Shown: positions 36,175 through 45,908, counted from the stretch's first letter. The stretch is 64,000 nucleotides of DNA from Bacillota bacterium (GCA_023415305.1 JAEZKZ010000082.1:90978-154977), one strand, 5' to 3'. Notes: generated from the letters alone by a model not told the origin. Numbers and translations: made by a program.

Positions 36175-38178
36175 ATGGAACTAGTTATACTAAATGATGG
36201 GTTTAAGCTATTATATCAGAATCAGTGTATCATTCATCACACGGCAGATAATCCTTCTATTTATATAGGGTATGGTAATGAAACCGTCGAGATGTATAGA
36301 GGAAACTTTGATATCAGGGATTATGTAATTGAAAGGTATCCCTTGAGGAGTGTCTCTATACAAAAAAATAACAATGAATATTCATTAAATTTTGATAATA
36401 AATTAACCGCTCGTATTAAAATTGAAGACGATAGGTTTCTGATGGATTTTGAGAAATCAGATACTGACATAAATAGGTTTTGGATCAGGATTGATGCCGA
36501 TGAGAATGAGAAATGCTACGGCTGTGGAGAGCAGATGTCCTACTTCAATTTGCGAGGTAGAAATTTTCCACTCTGGACATCGGAACCGGGTGTAGGCAGA
36601 GATAAGACTACCTATGTAACCTGGAGGTCGGATGTTGAAAATAAAGCTGGAGGAGACTATTACAACACAAACTATCCTCAGCCTACCTTCGTATCAACGA
36701 AACACTATTATCTCCACGTTGATTCAACTGCCTATGCTGATTTTAACTTTAAGAATGAAGCTTTTCATGAATTGCAGATATGGGAAGTGCCCAAGCAGAT
36801 CAGGATTGAAGCGGCACCTACATATATTCAACTGCTTGAAAAGTTGACCGGTTTTCTTGGAAGACAGGTAGAATTGCCTGACTGGATATATAATGGAGCT
36901 ATCCTTGGACTTCAGGGCGGAACAGAGCGTTCTTTCGCACTTGTTGATCGTTCCCTTAGAAATGGAATAAAAGTTTCAGGGGTCTGGTGTCAGGACTGGG
37001 CCGGCAAGAGAGTTACATCCTTTGGTAAGCGTCTTAACTGGAACTGGAAGTGGAATCAGCAGATGTATCCGGGTTTACCTGAAAAAATCAACGAGTATAA
37101 AGCAAAGAATATCAGATTCCTAGCTTATAACAACCCGTACCTTGTAAAAGAGGGAGATTTATACAGGGAAGGTAAGGAAAAGGGGTATTTTGCAAAATCG
37201 CTTGATGGAACTGATTATTTAGTGGATTTTGGAGAATTTGACTGTGGTGTGGTAGATTTCACCAACCCTGAAGCATATGGATGGTTTAAAGAGTTAATCA
37301 AAAAGTATCTGATTGATTTTGGAATAGATGGTTGGATGGCTGATTTCGGAGAATATCTCCCTACTGATTTGCAGTTGTACAGTGGAGCCCCGGCCATGTT
37401 AGAGCATAATCACTGGCCGGTTCTATGGGCAAAGTGTAATTATGAAGCTCTTGTTGAAACAGGTAAATTGGGCGAGATTGTGTACTTTATGCGAGCCGGC
37501 GGGGCCGGTACTCAAAAGTACTGTACTTTGCTCTGGGCGGGCGATCAAAGTGTGGATTTCTCAATGCATGACGGTCTTGTTACAGTAATCTGCGGGGCAC
37601 TCAGTGCTGCAATGAGCGGATGCGGTTTACATCATAGTGATATCGGCGGCTACACCTCACTGTTTAATAATTGCAGAACCAAGGAAGTATTTTTGAGATG
37701 GGCCGAAATGGCTGTATTCACTCCTGTAATGAGAACTCATGAAGGAAACAGACCGGAGGAAAACTTCCAGTATTATGATGATGCAGATACTTTGGAGCAG
37801 TTTGGAAGACTTACAGAAATCTATACAATGCTTGCACCTTATACAAAGAGTCTTGTAAAAATAAATGCAGACTCTGGTCTCCCAGTACAAAGACCGCTGT
37901 TTTTACATTATGAAAATGATGAAAAGACCTATGATATTCAAACAGAATATTTATTCGGTGAAGATATGTTGATTGCACCTGTATATTTGCCAGATGTACA
38001 GGAGTGGGAGGTTTATCTTCCGAACGACCAGTGGGTTCACCTGTGGACGGGTAAGGAATATCAGGGTGGAACAGTAACTGTAAAGGCTGAAATGGGCTTT
38101 ACACCAGCATTCTACAAAAAGAATTCCAAGTTTGCAGATTTGTTTGAAGCAATACAGAAGCAGTATGGAATAAAATAG
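36175..38178 (+). CDS. sulfoquinovosidase, GH31 (YihQ type)
   Basis: 667 residues. Compared with E. coli YihQ as I remember it, key residues align with a constant offset of 15: nucleophile D390 (D405), acid/base D457 (D472), and the sulfoquinovose-binding Q247, Q273, R286, W289 and Y493 (Q262, Q288, R301, W304, Y508). The R-x-x-W of GKRLNW and GGY of HSDIGGYT separate these enzymes from ordinary alpha-glucosidases. There is no signal peptide, so it acts in the cytosol after import and releases sulfoquinovose from alpha-sulfoquinovosides such as the glycerol glycoside of plant and cyanobacterial sulfolipid. Confidence 0.93.
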   Translation: MELVILNDGFKLLYQNQCIIHHTADNPSIYIGYGNETVEMYRGNFDIRDYVIERYPLRSVSIQKNNNEYSLNFDNKLTARIKIEDDRFLMDFEKSDTDINRFWIRIDADENEKCYGCGEQMSYFNLRGRNFPLWTSEPGVGRDKTTYVTWRSDVENKAGGDYYNTNYPQPTFVSTKHYYLHVDSTAYADFNFKNEAFHELQIWEVPKQIRIEAAPTYIQLLEKLTGFLGRQVELPDWIYNGAILGLQGGTERSFALVDRSLRNGIKVSGVWCQDWAGKRVTSFGKRLNWNWKWNQQMYPGLPEKINEYKAKNIRFLAYNNPYLVKEGDLYREGKEKGYFAKSLDGTDYLVDFGEFDCGVVDFTNPEAYGWFKELIKKYLIDFGIDGWMADFGEYLPTDLQLYSGAPAMLEHNHWPVLWAKCNYEALVETGKLGEIVYFMRAGGAGTQKYCTLLWAGDQSVDFSMHDGLVTVICGALSAAMSGCGLHHSDIGGYTSLFNNCRTKEVFLRWAEMAVFTPVMRTHEGNRPEENFQYYDDADTLEQFGRLTEIYTMLAPYTKSLVKINADSGLPVQRPLFLHYENDEKTYDIQTEYLFGEDMLIAPVYLPDVQEWEVYLPNDQWVHLWTGKEYQGGTVTVKAEMGFTPAFYKKNSKFADLFEAIQKQYGIK

Positions 38179-38191
38179 TCAGTGGTAAATA

Positions 38192-38233
38192 AAGCTATCT
38201 ATGATATCAAAATGTCATTGATAGCTTATTTTA
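38192..38233 (+). terminator. terminator after the sulfoquinovosidase gene
   Basis: AAGCTATC (38192-38199) pairs with GATAGCTT (38220-38227), followed by ATTTTATT. The 20-base loop has further pairing (TGATATCA). Confidence 0.65.
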
Positions 38234-38396
38234 TTGCAAAAAAGCAAAATGTCAGAGATACAAAGCATTTATAGAGAGTGTTTCCAAGCAGATTAATTAT
38301 AAGCACTTTCTGAATAAAATTGTCCGACAAAATAAGTACTGACGAATAATTCATTCGCTATATTTCAGTATTTATTATATACTTATAAAGTCCTTT

Positions 38397-38501
38397 ATGA
38401 CAAAGAGGAAATTATTTGAGTACATAAAATCTTTTACAGAGTATAAAGATGTCAAAAATGAGCTTAACCTAAAATTTAAAATGAAACCTAAGGTGGGATG
38501 A
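38397..38501 (+). CDS. tiny ORF, 34 residues
   Basis: MTKRKLFEYIKSFTEY begins a very basic 34-residue ORF. The ribosome binding site is weak (TAAAG). Its stop overlaps the start of the next tiny ORF as ATGA, which suggests coupling. I recognise no family; it may not be expressed. Confidence 0.3.
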   Translation: MTKRKLFEYIKSFTEYKDVKNELNLKFKMKPKVG

Positions 38502-38650
38502 AATTGTCGTTTAAGAACCCTGACAGACTTAAGAAAGATAAGAATAAGGTAAAAAAAGTTACTCATGCACCAAAAATCACTAACAAAGCCAACACAGCTG
38601 ACAAAACTAACAAGACTAACAAAGCAAAGAAGCCAAGAATCAAGGTTTAG
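38498..38650 (+). CDS. tiny lysine-rich ORF, 50 residues
   Basis: Starts at ATG 38498, or TTG 38504 with AGGTGG seven bases upstream. It is rich in Lys, Asn and Thr, with repeated KTNK/NKA units near the end and PRIKV at the C-terminus. This composition resembles small nucleic-acid-binding or spore proteins, but no family is recognised. Confidence 0.4.
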   Translation: MKLSFKNPDRLKKDKNKVKKVTHAPKITNKANTADKTNKTNKAKKPRIKV

Positions 38651-38723
38651 TCTGTAACCTCAACTCATCGTTTGGGCACGTGGATCTGAAATTATGCACT
38701 AATATTACTTGTGGTATATTTTA

Positions 38724-38782
38724 CCTCTTTAACTGGAAACAATGTATATAAATCTATATATTTTTCAGTTAAAGGGGTTTTT
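38724..38782 (+). promoter_or_regulatory. terminator-like hairpin over the PBP ribosome binding site
   Basis: CCTCTTTAACTG (38724-38735) pairs with CAGTTAAAGGGG (38766-38777, one wobble), then TTTTT. The 3' arm holds the AAAGGGG ribosome binding site of the gene starting at 38785. The stem would hide that site and could also terminate transcription: an attenuator-like layout. Confidence 0.6.
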
Positions 38783-38784
38783 AT

Positions 38785-40443
38785 ATGTTTAAGCGAATCA
38801 GAATTCTGTTGTTTGTGTTTTTGGCCATATCCGCATGTCTTATGACCAGATTGTTTTATTTGCAAATAATAGGGGGAGGTTCATTCTCAAAGGAAGCTTC
38901 GGCTCAAAGGGTTAATAACGTCCAGATTGAAAGTGCCAGGGGAGATTTTTTGGACAGGAACGGTATAAGGTTTACCAGCAGAACTCAAAAGATTACGGCT
39001 GTACTAAAGCCAGCCGAGCTGCGAGGCCAGCCAGAGGCTATAAATCAGCTATGCCAGATTCTGGGTCTTGAGCCTCAAAAGACAATGGAGGAAATTCAGA
39101 GAAAGAATACCCCCATATTAGTTGAGGTTGATAAGGAAACTAAAGCACTTCTGACATCGATGAAGGTAGATGGGATATCCTTTGTTAATTCACTAGGCAG
39201 GTATAACACCGATACTAAAGCAAAACATTTGTTAGGTTACCTTAACAAAGTCGATAACATTGGCAGCAACGGACTTGAAAAATTATTCGAGAAGACCTTG
39301 AACTACGGCCGGGAGAATAAAATAGCAGTTATAACCGATGGAAGCAACGATTTACTTGCTGGCCTTGGCTACAGAATTATTAAGGATGATGAAAGAAAGA
39401 ACAGTAAACTGGACATAAAGCTGACATTGGATTATCACATTCAGGACATAATAGAAAAAGCGCTCGACAGCAGAAATCTCACCGGGGCTATAGTTGTAGA
39501 GGATGTAAATACAGGTGATATTGTGGCTATTTGCAGTAAACCTGATTTCGATCCCAATGATATTGAAAAATATCTTTCAAATAACAAGCGTCCTCTGTTT
39601 AACAGAGCAGTAGCCCAATACAATATGGGTTCGGTTTTCAAGCTGGTTGATCTGGCAGCTATCTTTGAGCTTCAGCCTGACTACAATATGGTATTCAATT
39701 GTCCGGGGTATATTCAGATAGGCGATACAGAATTCAAATGTTCCTCCTATGAAGCAGGAGGCCACGGAACGGTTGATATTAATAAGGCTCTGTCAAAATC
39801 CTGTAATGCATACTTTATTAATATGTCTCTGGATATTGGTGCAGATCCCATACTGGATATGTGTAAAAGCTTTGGACTTGGGGATAATACAGCTTTAACA
39901 AAGCAGGGAATAGGAGAAGCAAAAGGGATTATACCCGCAAAGACTGACCTGCAAAACCCCGGGGATATTGCAAATATATGCATCGGGCAAGGTCAGATTA
40001 TGGCAACACCTGTACAGGTAGCCGATATGGTTGCCACAATAGCCAACGGCGGAATAAAGAATAATATAAATATATTGGACAGTATTGTAAACACCAGCGG
40101 AAACAAGGTTAGAGATTTAAGGGAAACTTCACAGCAGCGCGTTCTATCCAAAGTAACCTCTGATAGAATAAGGGGGCTCATGGAGGGGGTTATAAGTGAT
40201 GGAACGGGAAAGAAGGCTAACATGGATCAATTCGGTGGAGCCGGAGGAAAGACAGGGAGTGCTGAAACCGGTCAGTACATCGATGGTGAAAAAATAATTC
40301 AGGCATGGTTTGCCGGATATTTCCCGGCAGAAACTCCAAAATATTCGGTGGCAGTTTTCATTGAGGATGGGAAAAGTGGCGGAGAAGCAGCTGCCCCTAT
40401 CTTTGCAGAAATCGGCTCAGAAATCATGAGGCTGGGGCTGTAG
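38785..40443 (+). CDS. penicillin-binding protein, class B (SpoVD/FtsI-like transpeptidase)
   Basis: 552 residues. N-terminal membrane anchor (residues 4-24), a dimerisation/pedestal domain, then a transpeptidase domain with S283-x-x-K286 (MGSVFK), S339-C-N341 and K489-T-G (GGKTGSAETG). All catalytic motifs are present. No PASTA domains are seen. It crosslinks peptidoglycan outside the cell. The size is short for SpoVD and PBP2B; absence of ftsL/mraW and mur neighbours suggests a specialised, perhaps sporulation or beta-lactam-response, paralogue. Confidence 0.9.
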   Translation: MFKRIRILLFVFLAISACLMTRLFYLQIIGGGSFSKEASAQRVNNVQIESARGDFLDRNGIRFTSRTQKITAVLKPAELRGQPEAINQLCQILGLEPQKTMEEIQRKNTPILVEVDKETKALLTSMKVDGISFVNSLGRYNTDTKAKHLLGYLNKVDNIGSNGLEKLFEKTLNYGRENKIAVITDGSNDLLAGLGYRIIKDDERKNSKLDIKLTLDYHIQDIIEKALDSRNLTGAIVVEDVNTGDIVAICSKPDFDPNDIEKYLSNNKRPLFNRAVAQYNMGSVFKLVDLAAIFELQPDYNMVFNCPGYIQIGDTEFKCSSYEAGGHGTVDINKALSKSCNAYFINMSLDIGADPILDMCKSFGLGDNTALTKQGIGEAKGIIPAKTDLQNPGDIANICIGQGQIMATPVQVADMVATIANGGIKNNINILDSIVNTSGNKVRDLRETSQQRVLSKVTSDRIRGLMEGVISDGTGKKANMDQFGGAGGKTGSAETGQYIDGEKIIQAWFAGYFPAETPKYSVAVFIEDGKSGGEAAAPIFAEIGSEIMRLGL

Positions 40444-40502
40444 TTACAGTGTGAAGTATGGAATTTGTCTGGTGGCGCAGGAGTACACCAATTGATTGTA
40501 GT

Positions 40503-40554
40503 GTGTAAGTGTATGAAGATTGGCTGTGGTGTAAGTGTATGAAGATTGGCTGTA
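40503..40554 (+). repeat. 26-base tandem repeat, two copies
   Basis: The unit GTGTAAGTGTATGAAGATTG plus GCTGTR occurs at 40503-40528 and 40529-40554, differing at the last base. The rest of the 400-base gap after the PBP gene shows no other feature. Confidence 0.85.
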
Positions 40555-40844
40555 GAGTATGTATAAAGACTGGGCTTTTTGGTATAGAACCTTATCAGGT
40601 AAACTCTGTCCCATTGCACTCTTCCTCGGAATGAGGAATTACTCTTGAAGACAATGACAACGCTGGAAATTACTATAAGATGTGGGAAATTAACTACATT
40701 TTATATATTCAAAGTGGAATTATTATCCTATAATAGACTTATAGAGTAACTTTTTGAGATATTAGGAAGCTTTTTAAGTTTGTGTACATGTACTTTGAGC
40801 GCATCAAGGGCTTTAAAAACCATTTTACTCTAGGGGAGGTAACA

Positions 40845-41390
40845 ATGGACGTAACTGTAAACAGTATATCGGACTATTATTCCAAGCTTAATCTTAATCA
40901 GCAGCAATATACCGGTAAAAATACTGAAACTCACGATAAAATGGATGGAGAAGCCAATGGGAAAATAAATGGTAAAACCAGTGTAAAAACCAACGGTACC
41001 AGTGATGTTGATGCAACTGGAAAAGTAGAATGTCAGACCTGTAAGGAACGCAAGTATCAGGATGGTTCCGATGACCCCTCTGTTTCCTTTAAAACTCCGG
41101 GAAAAATTGATCCTCAAAGTGCCGGAGCTGTGGTAAGAGCTCATGAGCAGGAACACGTAAGCCACGAAACCGCAAAAGCGCAGATGAACGGAAGAAAAGT
41201 TGTATCCCAGTCCGTCTCCATACATACCGGGATATGCCCAGAATGCGGAAAAACCTATGTCTCAGGCGGAACCACAAGAACAGTAACAAAAGCGGATAAT
41301 GACAATAGCAATAGAATGGATTTTTTCCTCACTAATTATAATGATTTGATTGCACAGAATTTTGGAATGGTTTTTGATGTGAGGGTGTAG
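40845..41390 (+). CDS. putative metalloprotease, SprA-related/CJM1_0395-like family
   Basis: 181 residues from ATG 40845, with GGGGAGGT upstream; the open frame from 40782 lacks a site. The central motif VVRAHEQEHVSHE has the AHExEHV pattern of a small family of putative zinc metalloproteases. Two CxxC pairs (CQTCKERKY; CPECGKTYVSGGTT) suggest structural zinc. The N-terminal third is low-complexity with KTNG/KING repeats. No signal peptide. Substrate and role unknown. Confidence 0.75.
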   Translation: MDVTVNSISDYYSKLNLNQQQYTGKNTETHDKMDGEANGKINGKTSVKTNGTSDVDATGKVECQTCKERKYQDGSDDPSVSFKTPGKIDPQSAGAVVRAHEQEHVSHETAKAQMNGRKVVSQSVSIHTGICPECGKTYVSGGTTRTVTKADNDNSNRMDFFLTNYNDLIAQNFGMVFDVRV

Positions 41391-41517
41391 GGGTGAGGAT
41401 GAGTATATAATAATAAGTGGTGTGTTTACTGCTCGATATTGCATGAGGTCAATGGATCATATGTAGTCACAAGAAAAAGTATACACTATGAAAAAGTCGA
41501 TAAAAGTAACAATCTAT

Positions 41518-41557
41518 AGGTCAGCGGGAAAACAAAATCCTGTTGACCTTATTTTAT
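41518..41557 (+). terminator. intrinsic terminator after the metalloprotease-like gene
   Basis: AGGTCAGCGGG (41518-41528) pairs with CCTGTTGACCT (41539-41549, two wobbles), then TATTTTAT. Confidence 0.75.
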
Positions 41558-41789
41558 GTGTATTAGCACTTTCTCTCAAAGATGCGGTATGATAGAATGG
41601 TGGTATCTGCTGGAAAAGCAGCCAACATTTTATAAAGGAAATAAGTTGATAAGTTGGGAACAGGACAATGTTTTACCAATAAAACTTAACTATAGCGATA
41701 ATATATCCAAATTAATTATTAATACACCCAATAATTGAGAAAATATAAAGAACCCCAATGATATTAAAGAAGCAATATCTAGTTAAAAT

Positions 41790-42085
41790 CAAATAAAATA
41801 TCTTAAGTCACGAGAGTTGAAGAGAGAAACACGAGAAATAAACGCATCTATTGTACTGTTAGATCAAAGTGGAAAAATGATGAAAAGAATTAATATATAT
41901 GGGACTACTGCTTATGATGGATTTAATAGGTATCTTGTTCTTCCTTTTACATATTTAAGGATGGCCTGTATTTAACAGGATTTGGGAATACAACTACAAA
42001 TAAAGGGGTATTACATAATAATTTTTTAGAAACTTGGCATTTAAATTATATGGGTCCTAATGTTGCCCCTAGATTGGAGAAGTAA
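41790..42085 (+). pseudogene. frameshifted fragment of a secreted repeat protein
   Basis: One frame reads SIVLLDQSGKMMKRINIYG and TTAYDGFNRYLVLPFTYLR; the next frame continues DGLYLTGFGNTTTNKGVL to a stop at 42083. The join, near 41963, needs a one-base shift. DGLYLTGFG resembles beta-propeller or delta-60 repeat proteins. No start is visible. The preceding 41558-41789 has only a weak 60-codon ORF that I do not accept as a gene. Confidence 0.5.
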
Positions 42086-42088
42086 TTT

Positions 42089-42459
42089 ATGAAAAATAAT
42101 TTTCATATAGTATTAGTATTTATTTTTGTGATACTAGTTGGTTGTTCAAATAATAATGATCAAGCTCCCAAAAGTGCTCCAATTTCTGCTACAACGTCAG
42201 TTAGCAATAATACGCTTAAAACGAGTACAGATAATGTGGTTGCTGAGAAATCTTCAACATTACCTTCAGTAGATGTTTCATCAAATGCAATTTTAGTTCA
42301 CAAAATCTGACTGGAAACTTTAATAGTAACATGACAAATGGTGGAAGAATAGTAAAGGATGGAGATGATTACCTTTACTTTAACGATGATTGGGGTGAAG
42401 GTAATATTACTAATACTGGAAGAATAGCAACTAATGGAACTAACCTTATATTTGGTTGA
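42089..42459 (+). pseudogene. broken lipoprotein gene with DUF5050-like repeats
   Basis: ATG 42089 (GGAG upstream) opens a lipoprotein signal with lipobox LVGC and a Ser/Thr-rich linker, stopping after 73 codons. A second frame then reads NLTGNFNSNMTNGGRIVKDG and DDYLYFNDDWGEGN, the DUF5050-type repeat, and ends at TGA 42457. A frameshift near 42305 broke the gene, or it was joined to a truncated repeat. Confidence 0.6.
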
Positions 42460-42503
42460 TTATCTGAAAAAGTAAGCTGTAATGAATTTTATGTTATAGG
42501 TTT

Positions 42504-43058
42504 ACAGAACCGAAACCCAGCATTGTATATGAAATCTATCAGTATTCCTCAAAAGGTGAACTTACAGAAAGCATTGACAGAGCGGGAAATACTAAATATT
42601 TCGAATACGATCTGTCGGGAAATCTCATTGCCAAAAAGGAATATGTACGGTCTGATAATGCTTATGATTACTACAGGTTGGTTAAAAGTAAATATGATGC
42701 GGCAGGAAATCTGACAAAAGTAACCGATGCACTTGGAACAATTACAAAATACAGCTATGACAAACAGGGCAACAAGCTTACAATGACCGACGGAAGGGGT
42801 AAGCTTACAAGCTATACCTATACTGACTTTTGAAATCTTAAGTCAGTAACAAACGCAGATAACAAAACGCAAGTATATAAGTATGACCTTGAAGGAAATA
42901 CAGCCTGTGTAACAGATAAAAACGGCAATAATACAGTTTATACCTATGACAACAGGGGGCTCTTACTGGAAAGAAAGGTATTACTATCCGGTAACAGCAA
43001 TGTCAACAACAGCGATATTATAAGCTATACCTATGATGAAGCCGGAAACAGAGCATCC
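42504..43058 (+). pseudogene. 5' remnant of the RHS gene with in-frame stop
   Basis: In the same frame as the long RHS ORF that follows, this stretch encodes typical YD repeats (YEIYQYSSKGELTESIDRAG, YDAAGNLTKVTDALG, YSYDKQGNKLTMTD). A single TGA at 42831 interrupts it (YTDF-stop-NLKSVTN). No start codon with a ribosome binding site is seen, and the original N-terminus is gone. Confidence 0.75.
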
Positions 43059-45908
43059 ATGACAGATGAAAGTGGCACAAGCGATTACTCCTATGACCAA
43101 AACAACAGATTGACAGAAATCAAGAAAAATGGTGCTGATCAGATAAGCTATGCCTACGACCAGATAGGAAATGTTACTAAAGTAACTGATCTCAAGGGTT
43201 ACGAAGTAGGTTACACCTATGATAAATCAAGCAGAATGGAAACCGTAACCTATGGAGGGAAAACTACCACCTACTCGTATGATGACAACGGCAGAAGAAG
43301 CTCTGTTACCTACGAGGGCGGAGTATCGGAAAACTACACCTATGACAAGGACAACAGGTTGATTAAACTGACAAACGCGAAGCAAAACGGAGGCAGTATA
43401 TCCGAATACAGCTATACCTATGACCTTGCGGGTAGACAGTTAACAAAAACCGATTTATATGGGACTACCAGCTATGAATATGACAAAGCAGGAAGAATAT
43501 CAAAGGTTGCAACATCTGGCAAAACAACTATATATTCCTATGACAAAGCGGGGAACAGGATCTCACAGCACGAGACATATATTTCACTTCAGCCAAGTGA
43601 CTATGTTGACGAGACCACAGGAAAAGAAATACAATATATATTAAAGAAGAGCGATTACACCTACTCAAACACAAACCAACTCCTTAAGCTGGTAGAGAGA
43701 ATGTTTGATGAGAGTAACAAGGAAATTGCTCGAAAAACAACGAAATATACATATGATAACAATGGAAATCAGCTGAACCAGAGCATCAGCCATACACTGC
43801 CTGACAACACCGGACTTCGTCCTAAAACGACAGGGACAGCCTATGGAGATAAGCTGTCAGACAATTCAAACAGTATAGACAAGCTTTTAGAAAAAACAAG
43901 CTATACTTATGATGGTTTCAATAGACTAGTAAAGACCGAAACCATTAAGGATGGTATCCGTACAACTGTTGATTTCATATACAATGGTGATGACCTGCGT
44001 GTAAGCAAAACAACGAGAAAATCAAATAACAACTATTCACCAGAGGTAACAAATTACCTGTATGACAGACAAAATGTTATTCTGGAAACTGATGCAAATA
44101 GCAACATTAAAGCCAGATATATAAAAGGCATAAACTACATAGCAAAAGCAGATTCAACTGGAAAAGAGACCTACTTCCTGTTCAATGGACATGGTGATGT
44201 AGTACAGACTGTTGATGAAGCAGGTACAGTACAGAACCGGTATGAATATGATATCTGGGGTAACCCAACCCTCACCATAGAAACCACCAGCAACGCAATC
44301 CGTTATACAGGTGAATTCTACGATGAGGAAACTGGGCTATATTATCTCAGAGCAAGGTATTACGACCCATACCTAGGAAGATTCACAACAGAGGACAGTT
44401 ACTGGGGAGAAGATGACAACCCACTGAGTTTGAATTTATATACGTATTGTATGAACGACCCGATACAGTATGTAGATCCAAGTGGACATGTCCTTATGTA
44501 TGTAACTATGGTAGGAATAATACAGGATGTAGATCCCAGTGACGTGGATTGGTGGTTGAATGAAGGATGTGAATTTGTAACACCTGATGATGTGTATTGG
44601 GGTGCGGTATATGTTAATGCTAATGTTGATAAAATAAAGACAGCAGATGGCATGAATACAAAGGTTGTAACCAGTACGAATTCTTCTGTCAATACTGTTG
44701 AAACAGGGAAAGATAGCAATACAACTATTTCTAATAGAGGAAATATAACGAACATAAATACAGGAGAAAAAAGCAATACAACAATAAACAACAGAGGATT
44801 TATTGATACTATAAATACCGGGAAAGAAAGTAGTTTAGTTTTAAATAACTATGGAACGATAAACAATGAAGTTAGACTTGGTGAGCATGGAACTGCTGAT
44901 ATTTACAACCATAAAAATGCATTTATAATGAAAATTCTAGGTGGCGACACAGATAAAAACAGCAATAAAGGAATGCATATAAAAAACAGAGGTACAATTA
45001 ATTATGTACTTACAGGTAAAAACAGCAGTAATGATATTGATAATGAGGGAGGATATTTAATTCTTGAAACAGGTGAGGGTAATAAGACTGTTGTTATTGC
45101 TGGGCAAAAGGGTGTAACCCATAGAAAGGGAAACGGGAGAACATATATTAGATTATATAATGTATTTACTGGTGAACCCAATGATATTGAATATAAAGAT
45201 ACAAAAGAATTTGAAATGCAAATTGAGCAACTACTAAAAAATAATTGGTCACTTGAGAAACCAGCATGGCTTATTAAAGAGGAAAAACTTAAGGATGATA
45301 TTGATGATTACTATCAATACGCTTTAGAGTATTATAATGATCCTGAAAATAATTGGTTTATTCCGTATAGAAAAGGGGTCAAAGAATTATGGGAGTTTAT
45401 AGACCGTGTAGCCAAGGAATATAATTTAGACGAATATGAAGTAAGGCTTTTGAAAGCAGATGCAGTATTTTATTCAGGAAATACTATTGAGGAAATGTCT
45501 GCTGAATACCACATAAAAAATAGTCCTAAAGAAGGGCTTGAGGGTTTTGCATTAACAACTCTTACCACAAAACTTTCTAGCAATAAATCAGCACTAGGAA
45601 CAAGGACTAATATTGAAAAATTTAAAGGGTTTAGGTTTAAGAATGAGGGAACGAATAAAACTATAAAAACCAATCAGGGCAATGAGATTGACATTACACC
45701 ATCATCAAATCATAGCACTACTACTAAAAATCCGGGATTAGGCGGAAAAGCAAATTCCAGTGTTGATATTCTTGATTCGAATGGAAATATCATAACCCGT
45801 AGATGGTATGGGCCAGATGGCAAGCAAATAAGGGATGTAGACTTCACTAATCATGGTAACCCCACAAATCACCCTGAATGGCCTCATGAGCATGGCCCAA
45901 GACGATAA
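43059..45908 (+). CDS. RHS/YD-repeat polymorphic toxin, long ORF after the internal stop
   Basis: 949 residues. YD repeats fill the first 400 residues, then the RHS core motif (LYYLRARYYDPYLGRFTTED, DPIQYVDPSGH). The tip after DPSGH is unusual: about 200 residues of NTG/NNRG repeats that look like a beta-solenoid, then a helical segment, then a C-terminal cassette with RRWYGPDG, DVDFTNHGN and HPEWPHEHGP, which resembles small toxin modules with clustered His. The ATG at 43059 has no ribosome binding site, so the gene is probably inactive or rescued by readthrough. The next gene is the likely immunity gene. Confidence 0.8.
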   Translation: MTDESGTSDYSYDQNNRLTEIKKNGADQISYAYDQIGNVTKVTDLKGYEVGYTYDKSSRMETVTYGGKTTTYSYDDNGRRSSVTYEGGVSENYTYDKDNRLIKLTNAKQNGGSISEYSYTYDLAGRQLTKTDLYGTTSYEYDKAGRISKVATSGKTTIYSYDKAGNRISQHETYISLQPSDYVDETTGKEIQYILKKSDYTYSNTNQLLKLVERMFDESNKEIARKTTKYTYDNNGNQLNQSISHTLPDNTGLRPKTTGTAYGDKLSDNSNSIDKLLEKTSYTYDGFNRLVKTETIKDGIRTTVDFIYNGDDLRVSKTTRKSNNNYSPEVTNYLYDRQNVILETDANSNIKARYIKGINYIAKADSTGKETYFLFNGHGDVVQTVDEAGTVQNRYEYDIWGNPTLTIETTSNAIRYTGEFYDEETGLYYLRARYYDPYLGRFTTEDSYWGEDDNPLSLNLYTYCMNDPIQYVDPSGHVLMYVTMVGIIQDVDPSDVDWWLNEGCEFVTPDDVYWGAVYVNANVDKIKTADGMNTKVVTSTNSSVNTVETGKDSNTTISNRGNITNINTGEKSNTTINNRGFIDTINTGKESSLVLNNYGTINNEVRLGEHGTADIYNHKNAFIMKILGGDTDKNSNKGMHIKNRGTINYVLTGKNSSNDIDNEGGYLILETGEGNKTVVIAGQKGVTHRKGNGRTYIRLYNVFTGEPNDIEYKDTKEFEMQIEQLLKNNWSLEKPAWLIKEEKLKDDIDDYYQYALEYYNDPENNWFIPYRKGVKELWEFIDRVAKEYNLDEYEVRLLKADAVFYSGNTIEEMSAEYHIKNSPKEGLEGFALTTLTTKLSSNKSALGTRTNIEKFKGFRFKNEGTNKTIKTNQGNEIDITPSSNHSTTTKNPGLGGKANSSVDILDSNGNIITRRWYGPDGKQIRDVDFTNHGNPTNHPEWPHEHGPRR

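Noticed and set aside
41556..41738. 60-codon + ORF after the metalloprotease-like gene
   Set aside because: It starts inside the terminator region and has no ribosome binding site or recognisable family.
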